Source: Candidatus Eremiobacterota bacterium
Lineage (GTDB): Bacteria > Vulcanimicrobiota > CADAWZ01 > Ess09-12
Length of the DNA: 64,000 bases
NCBI GenBank assembly: GCA_031082125.1
Contig: JAVHLM010000001.1
Coordinates: 1 to 64,000 of the forward strand
Reading direction: 5' to 3'
The position numbers were made by a program, and so were the translations under genes. Below are positions 8,088 through 16,390 of the stretch, piece by piece; position 1 is the first letter of the stretch, and every line of letters begins with the position of its first letter. The notes beneath the pieces are model-generated. The model saw only the letters and a program-made list of their open reading frames with translations. It did not search any database and was not told where the DNA came from.

Positions 8088-9830
8088 CTATTCAAAGTCA
8101 AAAAGCACATCTATAAGCTCGTCGCCTGCCTTCTCGATCCTGCTCGCATCGGTGCCTGCAAGGGCCGCCTTGAGCTCCTCGATTGCCGCGGCCACCCTTT
8201 TCCTGCCATCTTCATCAAGCCTGCCGAGGACCTTCTCTGCCTGCATGAGAATCGGCTCATAATCACGGGCCATGGGGCTCCGCCTCCAGAGCTCATCGAC
8301 GCGGCTCCTGGCCTCGTCCCTGTCACTCAGCGCAAGACGGCGCGATGCGTCATTAAAGGAGACGACCTCCACCTCATTCCCCGTAGTGGGGATCAAGGCG
8401 TGCAGCTTTACCATACCGTTGATGTCGTATGAAAACTCCACTTCCACGGGGTGAGGGGCACCGCTCGTCGAGAGGGGAATATCCTTGATGGTGGCGGAAA
8501 GGCCCGTGGCGAGGGCTTCCTCTATAGTGGAGGCGAGACCCTCGTGATCCTGGTAGATGGTGAGAGTCACCTCCTGCTGCTTCTCATGGATAAGGCTGTA
8601 AGTCCTCTTTACCGAGAAAGGGATCGTCGTGTTGGGATCTATGAGGGCATCATAGAGATTGGTCACGAAATGGCGGCCCACCCAGCCTGCTACGGCAACG
8701 CCAAGGCCGAAGGGGCATACGTCAGTGAGGATAATGCCCTCGTCGGAAGGGATCTGCCCCTCGGCAAGGGCCGCCTGAATGGCAGCACCCTGGGCCACGG
8801 CCAGGTCGGGATCGATGCCTGAGAGAGGCTCCTTCCCGAAAAGCTCTGCCACGAGGTTCCTGACCGCGGGGATATAAGTGGTTCCCCCCACAAGGATGAT
8901 GCTGTCAACGGCTTCACGCCTTATTTTCTTCAAGGTGAGAGCCCTGCTGACGCAGGAGCGGGCGCGCTCAATGAGGGGGTGAACGGCGCTCTCGAACTCC
9001 CGGCGGGTCACCTCGTACTCCAGCTCCACGGGCTTTCCCGCCACGACCGCGAAGTTGGGGCACCGTGCCACGACGGCCTCACTGGCGGTAAGGCATATTT
9101 TCACCCTTTCCGCCTCGGTTCTGAGGGCTGCCATGGACTGGAGGCTTTTTTCCGCCGAGGGATAGTCCCTCTCAAAGCGGGCCAGGATAAGCTTCACAAG
9201 GCTCTCGTCAAACTCTTTCCCTCCGAGCTGCGGGTCGCCGTAGCTCGCCTTCACATCCAGCACGCCTGCCACCATCTCCAGCACGGTGATATCCAGGGTT
9301 CCGCCGCCGAAATCAAAAACCACCACCTGCCCCTCATGGGTGATATTTCTGATGCCGAAGGCGAGGGCCGCGGCGGTGGGCTCGTTGATGAGCCTGATGA
9401 CCTCAAGGCCGGAGAGCTCCGCGGCATCCTTTGTAGCCTGCCGGGCGGCATCGTCAAAGTTGGCAGGGACCGAGAGGACCACCCTGCTTATGGGCATGCC
9501 GAGGGCCTCCTCGGCATTCCTGCGCAGATGCTTGAGTATCAGGGCCGCTATCTCCTGGGGACGGTAGGAAGCCTCTCCCAGGGCCACAAGCTTGTCAGTG
9601 CCCATGAGCCGCTTGATTTCCCTTATTCCCTTGCCCGGAACGTCAATATAAGTGGCTGCCTGGTCTCCCACCAGGAGCTGGAGACGCCTGTCGATGGCGA
9701 CTATGGAAGGGATTATGGGGCTCCTCTTCATGGCGGCGCGGTCAAGCAGCACCTTGGGCTCGCCATCGATGAAACAGGCTATCTCTGACGTGGAGGTTCC
9801 GAAATCAATTCCTACGGGCGGGTGCGCCAT
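8088..9830 (-). CDS. Hsp70-family (DnaK-like) chaperone, short form
   Basis: A 580-aa protein with the full actin-like ATPase: phosphate-1 GIDFGTSTSEI near the start, phosphate-2 FDFGGGTLDIT, and adenosine motif ILVGGTTYIPAVRNLV. A beta-type substrate domain beginning LTDVCPFGLGVAV follows, with only a short helical tail. It is about 60 residues shorter than housekeeping DnaK and lacks the usual EEVD-like or disordered end. Together with the adjacent degenerate J-protein and no grpE, this points to a specialised HscC-like Hsp70, not the main DnaK. The ATG at 9830 is preferred because AAGGAG lies 8 nt before it; GTG at 9839 overlaps that site. Confidence 0.88.
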   Translation of the reverse strand: MAHPPVGIDFGTSTSEIACFIDGEPKVLLDRAAMKRSPIIPSIVAIDRRLQLLVGDQAATYIDVPGKGIREIKRLMGTDKLVALGEASYRPQEIAALILKHLRRNAEEALGMPISRVVLSVPANFDDAARQATKDAAELSGLEVIRLINEPTAAALAFGIRNITHEGQVVVFDFGGGTLDITVLEMVAGVLDVKASYGDPQLGGKEFDESLVKLILARFERDYPSAEKSLQSMAALRTEAERVKICLTASEAVVARCPNFAVVAGKPVELEYEVTRREFESAVHPLIERARSCVSRALTLKKIRREAVDSIILVGGTTYIPAVRNLVAELFGKEPLSGIDPDLAVAQGAAIQAALAEGQIPSDEGIILTDVCPFGLGVAVAGWVGRHFVTNLYDALIDPNTTIPFSVKRTYSLIHEKQQEVTLTIYQDHEGLASTIEEALATGLSATIKDIPLSTSGAPHPVEVEFSYDINGMVKLHALIPTTGNEVEVVSFNDASRRLALSDRDEARSRVDELWRRSPMARDYEPILMQAEKVLGRLDEDGRKRVAAAIEELKAALAGTDASRIEKAGDELIDVLFDFE

Positions 9831-9927
9831 GGCCACCACTCCTTCTCATTCCTGGAATGACAGGTGCACAGAAGTGCCCCTTGTAATTCCTTTTCTGCCC
9901 GGCAAGTTCCTTTTCCACCCCTGGTCA

Positions 9928-11718
9928 TCACGGGGTGTATCCCCTGTTCCTGAGATTTTCCTCCATCATGCGCACAATGGTTTTCTTGTGCCGGTAAAGA
10001 TCGCTCACGTTCCTGCAGTAATAGCGGTAAATCTTTGCCCCGTCAGAAGGATTGCCGCACATGCCGAAGGCCCAGTCGAGAACCTGCGGGTTCTTTTCAT
10101 CACGGTACCTTTCAGGGGAGAGATCGACGTTTTTTGCCCCCGGGGGGAGAGCATCGAAATCCTCTTTCCTGACGAGCACGATGGCATTCTTGTGAAAGTA
10201 CAGGGGCCGCCATTGAGGGGACTGCAGGAAGGCGAGAAGGACCTTCTGCTTGGTCCGGTGGACAAGGGCGGTCCTGAAAGGGTATTTTCGCTGCAGGGCT
10301 TCAAGCGCCCCTGCAGAGGGATTGGAGGCAAAGCGCTCAGCCTCCCCAAAAAACTGCAGGTCATAGGGAGCGCCCCGCGGATCAAGAAAGACTTTATAGG
10401 AAGGGTAAAGAGCCCACAGCAGGTATCCCCCCGACAGGTAATCATTGTAAAGGGGGGCTGGAAGGCCCCAGGTGCTGATGAAGCGGGCCTCCTCCTCGGG
10501 AACGAAGTCGTGGCCGGGGCTTCCCTGCCAGTCGGTATGGAGTGCCGAAGTGAGGGTGTCATAGCCCATGAAAGCGGCAAAACAGAGAAATATCGCCAGC
10601 GCCCAGGGCATGAAGCCCTGGATACTCACCTTGCTCTCACTCAAGAGGCACACCGTCGAAAAGAACCATACGAAGGGGTAATAGACCACGGCCCGCGCCA
10701 CCTGGAGCCCGAAAACAAAGAACACCGCGTTCATCAGAGTCAGGGAAAGGTCAAGGTATTTCTTCTGCCTGTAGGCCATCAGGGCGGCAGCCCCGTGGAG
10801 GGCGCCCATGATCACCATCGATATGGGGGTAAGCCTTATAAGAGGGTTTGCCAGGTCCGAGCCTGTGAAAATATAGCGCCAGAGACTCCGGTACTCCTTG
10901 ATGGTGAATCCTTCGACAGGCTCATAAGTGCCCGTCCCGCTGAGACTCTGGAAGAGGTCAAAATGGTAACGTATGCCCTCTGGATTTATCAGTGTCACGG
11001 CATAGGACGCAAGCACCGAGAGAGCGAGCCCTCTCAGCCGGCCGGCATCGCCTTTTTTCCTTGCGAAGAAGTCAAGGGCCTCGCCGGCAAGCGCCAGGGT
11101 GATGAAGAGGAGGCCGACGATAAACCCTCCATGGACATTAGTCCACAAAAGAATAACGAGGGGAAACAGCCAGAAGAGAGACCGCCCGGTAAGCCTTCCG
11201 GCAAAATAGAGAAAGGCTGTCGCGACGAAAAGAAGGTTGCTGAAGCGCTCGGGCCTTATATAGGTGCCGTTGAGCTTATAGGCAGCGGCGATGAGCACGA
11301 AGGCCATGATGCAGGCAAGATCGAGGCGTCGGCCGGACAGTCTCACGATTGCGAGGAGCAGCAGAAACATTGCAAGATATACCAGCCATTTTGCCGCCAT
11401 AAGCCCCATGATGCCCCAGAAAACATAAATAAAATAGAACAGGGAGCTCCCGAGCCAGGAGCCGCACACCCAGGGGCGAGGGGCAGGTGTCCAGGAATAG
11501 GCGGAGTGATCTATCTGGAAGGTGCCCTGGGTAACAAAATGCTGGCCGTAGCGGAGATGCCACCACATGTCGTAATCGCCCTGGAGAGTGGGGTACCACG
11601 GGACCACGGCCAGCACAAGAATGACGGCACAGAACCAAAGGACAGCGGGGCTCTCTATAAAAGCCCATCGTGAGGCGCGCTGCTGTTTTTTTCCTTTGGG
11701 CTTTTTCGCCAAGCACAC
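9928..11718 (-). CDS. polytopic membrane protein, GT-C glycosyltransferase-like
   Basis: A 596-aa protein: a short basic N-terminus, about ten to eleven hydrophobic segments up to residue ~400, then a soluble C-terminal domain. After the first membrane helix comes a loop with acidic and aromatic residues (QGDYDMWWHLRYGQ), and later W-x-N-VHGGF. This is the layout of GT-C-fold lipid-linked sugar transferases and of related uncharacterised families. No donor or acceptor can be named. It starts at GTG with AAAGGA very close; a TTG two codons later is better spaced. It lies upstream of and in the same direction as the Hsp70 gene (97-nt gap), so co-transcription is possible. Confidence 0.6.
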   Translation of the reverse strand: MCLAKKPKGKKQQRASRWAFIESPAVLWFCAVILVLAVVPWYPTLQGDYDMWWHLRYGQHFVTQGTFQIDHSAYSWTPAPRPWVCGSWLGSSLFYFIYVFWGIMGLMAAKWLVYLAMFLLLLAIVRLSGRRLDLACIMAFVLIAAAYKLNGTYIRPERFSNLLFVATAFLYFAGRLTGRSLFWLFPLVILLWTNVHGGFIVGLLFITLALAGEALDFFARKKGDAGRLRGLALSVLASYAVTLINPEGIRYHFDLFQSLSGTGTYEPVEGFTIKEYRSLWRYIFTGSDLANPLIRLTPISMVIMGALHGAAALMAYRQKKYLDLSLTLMNAVFFVFGLQVARAVVYYPFVWFFSTVCLLSESKVSIQGFMPWALAIFLCFAAFMGYDTLTSALHTDWQGSPGHDFVPEEEARFISTWGLPAPLYNDYLSGGYLLWALYPSYKVFLDPRGAPYDLQFFGEAERFASNPSAGALEALQRKYPFRTALVHRTKQKVLLAFLQSPQWRPLYFHKNAIVLVRKEDFDALPPGAKNVDLSPERYRDEKNPQVLDWAFGMCGNPSDGAKIYRYYCRNVSDLYRHKKTIVRMMEENLRNRGYTP

Positions 11719-11805
11719 ACTTCCTTTACCAGATGATTCGCGCCGCCATCATTCCCCTGTTCCGGCCGTTATCCCTGCACCGGTTCCTCGGGACCGGGGA
11801 CCGCT

Positions 11806-12474
11806 CTACTTCTGACGGGCCTTCTGGAGGCTCTTCTGGAGAGATTTAAGAAGATTGTCTGTCAGGTCGCTCACGCACTGCTCAATGAGCTTCTTCTTGA
11901 GAGTATTGAAAGGGCCGGAGCCTTCCATGGACCTGCTGCGCTCGCTGTTTGACTGGATCATGGGCTGATCGACGACAACATCATCGGCATTCCTGTCATA
12001 AACTCCAACGCGGGCATTTCCCTGCACGCTCAGGATATACTGGATTACCACGCCGCTCTGGACAGTTCTGAGGTTCTGTTCGAATTTGTATGTCCCCCAT
12101 AAGACCAGTGGTGCGTTATAGGCGTCTGCAAGCGCTTTTGCCTCGTCCCTGCTAAGGTCTCCATCCATCGGGATACCCTTGACTCTGCTGTCATCAGCTT
12201 TTACCAAAACCACGTCCAGGTCTGATGCCTCTGACTCGGCGTGCTTTTCAATAAGGGCCCTTATATCGCTCTCGGTGAGGGGATCATAATCTCCCGAGAG
12301 CACGAGAGGCACCGTCAGTAAGACTATTTTAGAGGGCTTCTGCGGATCAATTCCGCTCTGTGCCGGATCATCACCGGCCCAGGAGCAGATTCCAGCCCCA
12401 AAGAGCATTATGGCTGTCACAAGAAAAGGCACGGCAAAAAAAAGCTTATGGCTCACCCTCTTCGTAGATTTCAT
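11806..12474 (-). CDS. exported protein of unknown function
   Basis: A 222-aa protein with a clear signal peptide (basic MKSTKRVSHK, hydrophobic core, likely cleavage after CSWAG). The mature part alternates strands and helices and includes IVLLTVPLVLSGDY, then VLWGTYKFEQN, similar in feel to CsgG/LpoB-like envelope proteins that begin with a stress- or flagellum-assembly-type Rossmann core. I cannot assign it. The start was chosen at this Met because GAGGAG lies 8 nt upstream and the signal peptide begins here; the longer frame adds 40 unlikely residues. It is divergent from the radical SAM gene. Confidence 0.6.
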   Translation of the reverse strand: MKSTKRVSHKLFFAVPFLVTAIMLFGAGICSWAGDDPAQSGIDPQKPSKIVLLTVPLVLSGDYDPLTESDIRALIEKHAESEASDLDVVLVKADDSRVKGIPMDGDLSRDEAKALADAYNAPLVLWGTYKFEQNLRTVQSGVVIQYILSVQGNARVGVYDRNADDVVVDQPMIQSNSERSRSMEGSGPFNTLKKKLIEQCVSDLTDNLLKSLQKSLQKARQK

Positions 12475-12582
12475 TTCAAGGCTCCTCTCATATGGGATAA
12501 CAGGCATATTCACTATTCTTTGCCGGTCCCAAAAGCCCTTCAAAGAAAGGAGACCGGGTATCTGATGGCATATTAAGGAGCT

Positions 12583-14088
12583 ATGGCACATCATAAGACT
12601 TCAGGAAAAGTGCTCCTCTGCTCCATGCCCTTTTCAGCCTCCTCACATGGCTTAGGCGCCCGCTATGAGCACCAGGGCCTCTGCAGCCTCTCGGCCCATC
12701 TCCGCCACCGGAGTTTTTCCGCAGAGATAATTGACTGCAATTTTACCGGGTGCAGCGCCGGTGAAGCCATTGAGGCAATAGCACAGGGTAATCCTCTTAT
12801 TGCAGGCTTTTCAGTATTCTCCACCAATTACAGGGAGACGGTGAAAGGGGCGGCAATCTTGAGAGAAAAAGGCTTCGGCGGCCACATCACCTTGGGAGGC
12901 CATTTCCCCACCTTCAGTTATGAGCAGGTCCTGCGGGATAACCCTGCAATAGACTCGGTAATCACCGGAGAAGGCGAGAAACCGCTTGTTGAGCTTGCAG
13001 AAGCCCTCCGGGAAGGCAGGGTCTGGGGTGCCATAAGGGGTATCGCATCAAGGCGGGGAGATTCAGTGGCATGGAACGGGCCTGCCCCCCTGGAAGACCC
13101 CCTCGATTTTCCCTTTCCCCTCGACCGCTCGGCCTATCTCCCCCGCCTCAAGGGGCAGAACTTCGCCACGGTCATTTCAAGCAGGGGCTGCACAGGCCTG
13201 TGTACCTTCTGCAGCGTGAAAAGCTTTTATTCCCTCTGCAGAGGAAAGAAATGGAGGAGCCGCTCGGCCCTTGATGTCGTCGGGGAGCTTGAATACCTCA
13301 ACAGGGAGCATGGGATATCGAGCTTCGCCTTTTTTGATGACAATTTCATCGGCCCAGGCAGGGAAGGGAGAAAAAGAGCATCAGACATAGCATCCCTGAT
13401 AATCTCGAGAGACCTTGAGCTTGTCTTTTCTCTGGAGTGCAGGCCCGACTCGGTAGATGCCGATCTTTTCAAAGCCCTCAGGGAGGCGGGACTGGTCAAA
13501 GTGAGCCTGGGCGTGGAATCATTCGTGCCCAGGCAGCAGGCTCTTTACGGGAAAAAGCATGATGGCGCCGCCACCGCCCGTTCCATTGAAGTGCTCAAGA
13601 GCCTGGGAGTGCACCTTGCCATCTATCTCATCCCCTTCGATCCTTTTGTGACCTCCCCGGAGCTTGCAATGAACCTTACCGAGGCTTCCCATGTCGGTGC
13701 CGAGCATTTTCCTTCCTTCTCAAGGTTTCTCCAGGTCTTTCCCGGGATTCCCCTTTACAGGAGCCTTGAGTCCCATATACTTCCCTCAGACCGTCTTCTG
13801 CTCAGGACACCCTATAATGAATACTGGCTTGGGTATCACTTCAAGGCACCTTTCATCGACGCCATCCTTTCAGCGTTTCTAAGATGCGAGGAGACCGCCT
13901 CCTTTATGCTTGGCCGCTATGCAAAAATCCACGATGACAGCGAAACCTTCCTTAAGTACAGGGAGATCAGGAGGTATATGCTGACGAAGTTCCTGGAGGT
14001 TGCGAGGAAAGGTGAGGAATCACAGGGCTCCATCACTTCGATGGCCCACGGCCTGGAAATTGAGACTGCAGGCATTCTCGGCCTGTGA
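12583..14088 (+). CDS. B12-binding-domain radical SAM protein
   Basis: A 501-aa protein in two parts. Residues 1-150 form a cobalamin-binding-type Rossmann domain (KVLLCSMPF, GFSVFSTNY, HITLGGHFPTF, VITGEGE), although the DxHxxG cobalamin ligand is not obvious. Residues 190-430 are a radical SAM barrel with the cluster motif Cys203-x3-Cys207-x2-Cys210 (GCTGLCTFC). The family includes methyltransferases and ring-forming enzymes in lipid, cofactor and natural-product pathways; the substrate is not readable here. The ATG follows AAGGAG by only 2 nt, unusually close, but the reading frame and the KVLLCSMPF start support it. Confidence 0.82.
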   Translation: MAHHKTSGKVLLCSMPFSASSHGLGARYEHQGLCSLSAHLRHRSFSAEIIDCNFTGCSAGEAIEAIAQGNPLIAGFSVFSTNYRETVKGAAILREKGFGGHITLGGHFPTFSYEQVLRDNPAIDSVITGEGEKPLVELAEALREGRVWGAIRGIASRRGDSVAWNGPAPLEDPLDFPFPLDRSAYLPRLKGQNFATVISSRGCTGLCTFCSVKSFYSLCRGKKWRSRSALDVVGELEYLNREHGISSFAFFDDNFIGPGREGRKRASDIASLIISRDLELVFSLECRPDSVDADLFKALREAGLVKVSLGVESFVPRQQALYGKKHDGAATARSIEVLKSLGVHLAIYLIPFDPFVTSPELAMNLTEASHVGAEHFPSFSRFLQVFPGIPLYRSLESHILPSDRLLLRTPYNEYWLGYHFKAPFIDAILSAFLRCEETASFMLGRYAKIHDDSETFLKYREIRRYMLTKFLEVARKGEESQGSITSMAHGLEIETAGILGL

Positions 14089-14093
14089 GGATA

Positions 14094-15461
14094 TCACTGC
14101 GCTGTTCTTCCCAGGGCATGCGGGACGGGGCTGACTGCACCCTGAAGGGTCGTACCCCTTGTCTCCCTGGCAAAAATGAGCGCGAAAAGTCCCAGCACAT
14201 AGATAAATGCAATAGCGCTCGCCGCCTTGGCGTATGAGCCTGTCATGGCGATCAGGTAACCGGTGAGAAAGGGACCTGCTGCCGAGAGCACACGGCCGGC
14301 ATTGAAGCAGAAACCGGACCCCGTCGTTCTCATGTAGGTCGGAAAAAGCTCGGGGAAGTAGATGGGAAAGCCGCTGAAAATGCCGTTGTTGAAGAAGCCC
14401 AGCAGGGGCAGCATCAGTATGATGAAGGTGATGTTTCTGCTTGCCAGGAAAGTGAAGGGAAGCATGAGGGCGCTTCCCAGCAGCATGATGAAGAAGGCTC
14501 CCTTTCTTCCCAGGCGGTCCGCCATGGGGGCAAAGGCAAGGTAGCCGATAAAGGCTCCCACATTGAGGCTCATCACCCCGATGCTCACAAGATCGTTCAC
14601 TTTGTAATCAGAGAGCGAGAGGGGCGCCAAGGTGTCCCTGATGATGGAGGGAGTCCAGTTCGTCGCTCCCCAGAGGCCGAAGGCCGCCACCATGGCAAGA
14701 AGGGTGCCTACAATGGTGTCGCGGCGGATCCATGGCTCGAAAAGCTGCAGGAAGGTAAAACGCTTCAGGTGCGAGAGGCTGCTTCCGGGGGACCCTCTTT
14801 CCTGGGCTTCTACCCTTTTCTCCTTCACATCCTCCCAGCACTCGGGCTCTTCCACCCTGAGCCTTATGAAGAGGGCCACCAGGGCCGGCGTCATACCCAC
14901 GAGAAAGATTATTCTCCAGCTCTGCACGCCGATACTGAAGTTGATGAAGGCAGCGAGAAAATACCCGATAGCCCATGCCGACTGCATGACCGAGGCAGCC
15001 CTGGCCCTGTCCTTGTCAGGCCAGGCCTCGGCCACGAGGGTGGCGCCGGCAGCCCACTCACCGCCGATCCCGAGCCCGCAGATAAAACGGTATATTCCAA
15101 GCTCCCACCATGTCCGTGAGATGGCTGCAAGGCCCGTAAAAGCGGCATATATGAGGATAGTGATGATCATGACCTTCGCTCTCCCGAAGTAATCGGCCAT
15201 GATCCCGAAAAAAATTCCCCCCAGGGCCCACCCGATGATGAAGACCGAAAAAATTATACCGCCGTAAATTCCTATCTCGCCCTTGGTGGCCGTGGGACCG
15301 AGAAGCTCGGCAAGGGCTGGTGTCTGCACAATGGTATATATTGTGGCATTCATGGAGTCAAAAACCCACCCCAGGAGCGCTACGCTGAGGACAAGCCTCT
15401 GGTAGGGAGTGGCATCGTGCCACCATGCCAGGGCCCCGCCTTCATTCTGCAGCCTCTTCAT
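14094..15461 (-). CDS. MFS transporter, sugar/aromatic-acid symporter type
   Basis: A 455-aa transporter with twelve predicted membrane helices. It shows the MFS loop 2-3 motif (GIMADYFGRAKVM), the helix 4-5 stretch RFICGLGIGGEW, and the matching loop after helix 8 (APMADRLGRKGAFF). The GIGGEWAAG segment with an early D(S)MN in helix 1 is typical of the metabolite-proton symporter/AAHS-like branch, which imports organic or aromatic acids. The substrate is unknown. It converges on the radical SAM gene, with 5 nt between stops. Confidence 0.82.
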   Translation of the reverse strand: MKRLQNEGGALAWWHDATPYQRLVLSVALLGWVFDSMNATIYTIVQTPALAELLGPTATKGEIGIYGGIIFSVFIIGWALGGIFFGIMADYFGRAKVMIITILIYAAFTGLAAISRTWWELGIYRFICGLGIGGEWAAGATLVAEAWPDKDRARAASVMQSAWAIGYFLAAFINFSIGVQSWRIIFLVGMTPALVALFIRLRVEEPECWEDVKEKRVEAQERGSPGSSLSHLKRFTFLQLFEPWIRRDTIVGTLLAMVAAFGLWGATNWTPSIIRDTLAPLSLSDYKVNDLVSIGVMSLNVGAFIGYLAFAPMADRLGRKGAFFIMLLGSALMLPFTFLASRNITFIILMLPLLGFFNNGIFSGFPIYFPELFPTYMRTTGSGFCFNAGRVLSAAGPFLTGYLIAMTGSYAKAASAIAFIYVLGLFALIFARETRGTTLQGAVSPVPHALGRTAQ

Positions 15462-15707
15462 GCCTCACCTCGTAAGCTTTCCTGCCTTTGAATCATATCC
15501 GCCCGAATCCAGGTCAGCTTCACCTTACAGTCTTTCCATGTGCCTGGTGACCTGCTCATCATGGACTATTCCATGAAGGGCTCCTATTCCTCCGTGCGGA
15601 AAAAATGCTCCCAGCAAAATGAAACATTTCTCCGTCTTTCTCTGAAGAAAAACAGAATGTCTCTTTGGGGACCGCCGCCGGGTCCTGCCTGCAGCAGGAG
15701 GGTGAGC

Positions 15708-16100
15708 CTAATGGAAGAGATGGCCAATCCGGTGGTGGAGGTGAAGAGAATAGGCCGCCGCTATGAGGGCAATCTCCACGGCGAAGCAGGCAAGCCATGC
15801 CCTCATGGCAAGAGCCCATTCTGTGTCATAGACTGATTTGATGAAGAACATGACGACTGGTATCCCAAGCAGAAATATAAGGGGTCCTATGAGCCAATGG
15901 GCCCAGAACAGAAGCATGTGGAGAAGGGCTCTAAGAGGAAACAAGGCAAGGGAGACTAAGACCGTAGTGACGAGCCCCTTGGTGAAGGACCGGTTGCTTA
16001 TGCCGGCGAAACGGGCTCCCAGCATGATTATGCAAGTGCTGAAGAGAATACCGACGGCGAAACAGACCACCCAGAGCACCGAAGCCATGATGAAACCCAT
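15708..16100 (-). CDS. small four-helix membrane protein
   Basis: A 130-aa protein with four hydrophobic stretches (MASVLWVVCFAVGILFS, LVTTVLVSLALFPL, LIGPLIFLLGIPVVMFF, AWLACFAVEIALIAAAY) and a His-rich tail (LHLHHRIGHLFH). The start is placed at the Met preceded by a G-rich ribosome site 7 nt upstream; the longer frame adds 65 hydrophilic residues with no support. No family recognised. The His-rich tail could bind metal, which is only a suggestion. Confidence 0.6.
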   Translation of the reverse strand: MGFIMASVLWVVCFAVGILFSTCIIMLGARFAGISNRSFTKGLVTTVLVSLALFPLRALLHMLLFWAHWLIGPLIFLLGIPVVMFFIKSVYDTEWALAMRAWLACFAVEIALIAAAYSLHLHHRIGHLFH

Positions 16101-16245
16101 GAATGCACCCCCCTCGTTTTCGTTATTCAGGGATTCAGAACGGGAAGCATCAGCATTATAATTATAAACAATTTCCGCAGCGATGTAAAGGAAATCCCGG
16201 CTTTCCGCCCCGGTGGAGAGATTTTCCCCGATAGCGCGGCATTCA

Positions 16246-16274
16246 TTGTTCTCCTCTCTTCCATGTGTTATAAT
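16246..16274 (+). promoter_or_regulatory. likely promoter of the kinase-TPR gene
   Basis: TTGTTC, 17-nt spacer, TATAAT (16269-16274). The -10 is perfect and the -35 matches three of six positions. The leader to the start at 16391 would be about 110 nt. Confidence 0.5.
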
Positions 16275-16390
16275 GGTAAATATACTGACGCACATTATAA
16301 AATTTGTATTCCCACTGATAAATTCAGCATTACTATGATGTCGTCCGTTATGTTGCTGAGCATAAAGTCACTGAAAGTCATATCTTCCGC

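Noticed and set aside
9916-9937. Hairpin CACCCC/GGGGTG at the end of the GT-C-like gene as a terminator
   Set aside because: The stem is short, overlaps the stop codon and is not followed by a T run on the minus strand.
9652-11673. Long plus-strand frame (673 codons) opposite the Hsp70 and GT-C-like genes
   Set aside because: It mirrors two genes with clear family motifs on the minus strand, has no domain I can see and no ribosome site; it is a GC-rich antisense shadow.
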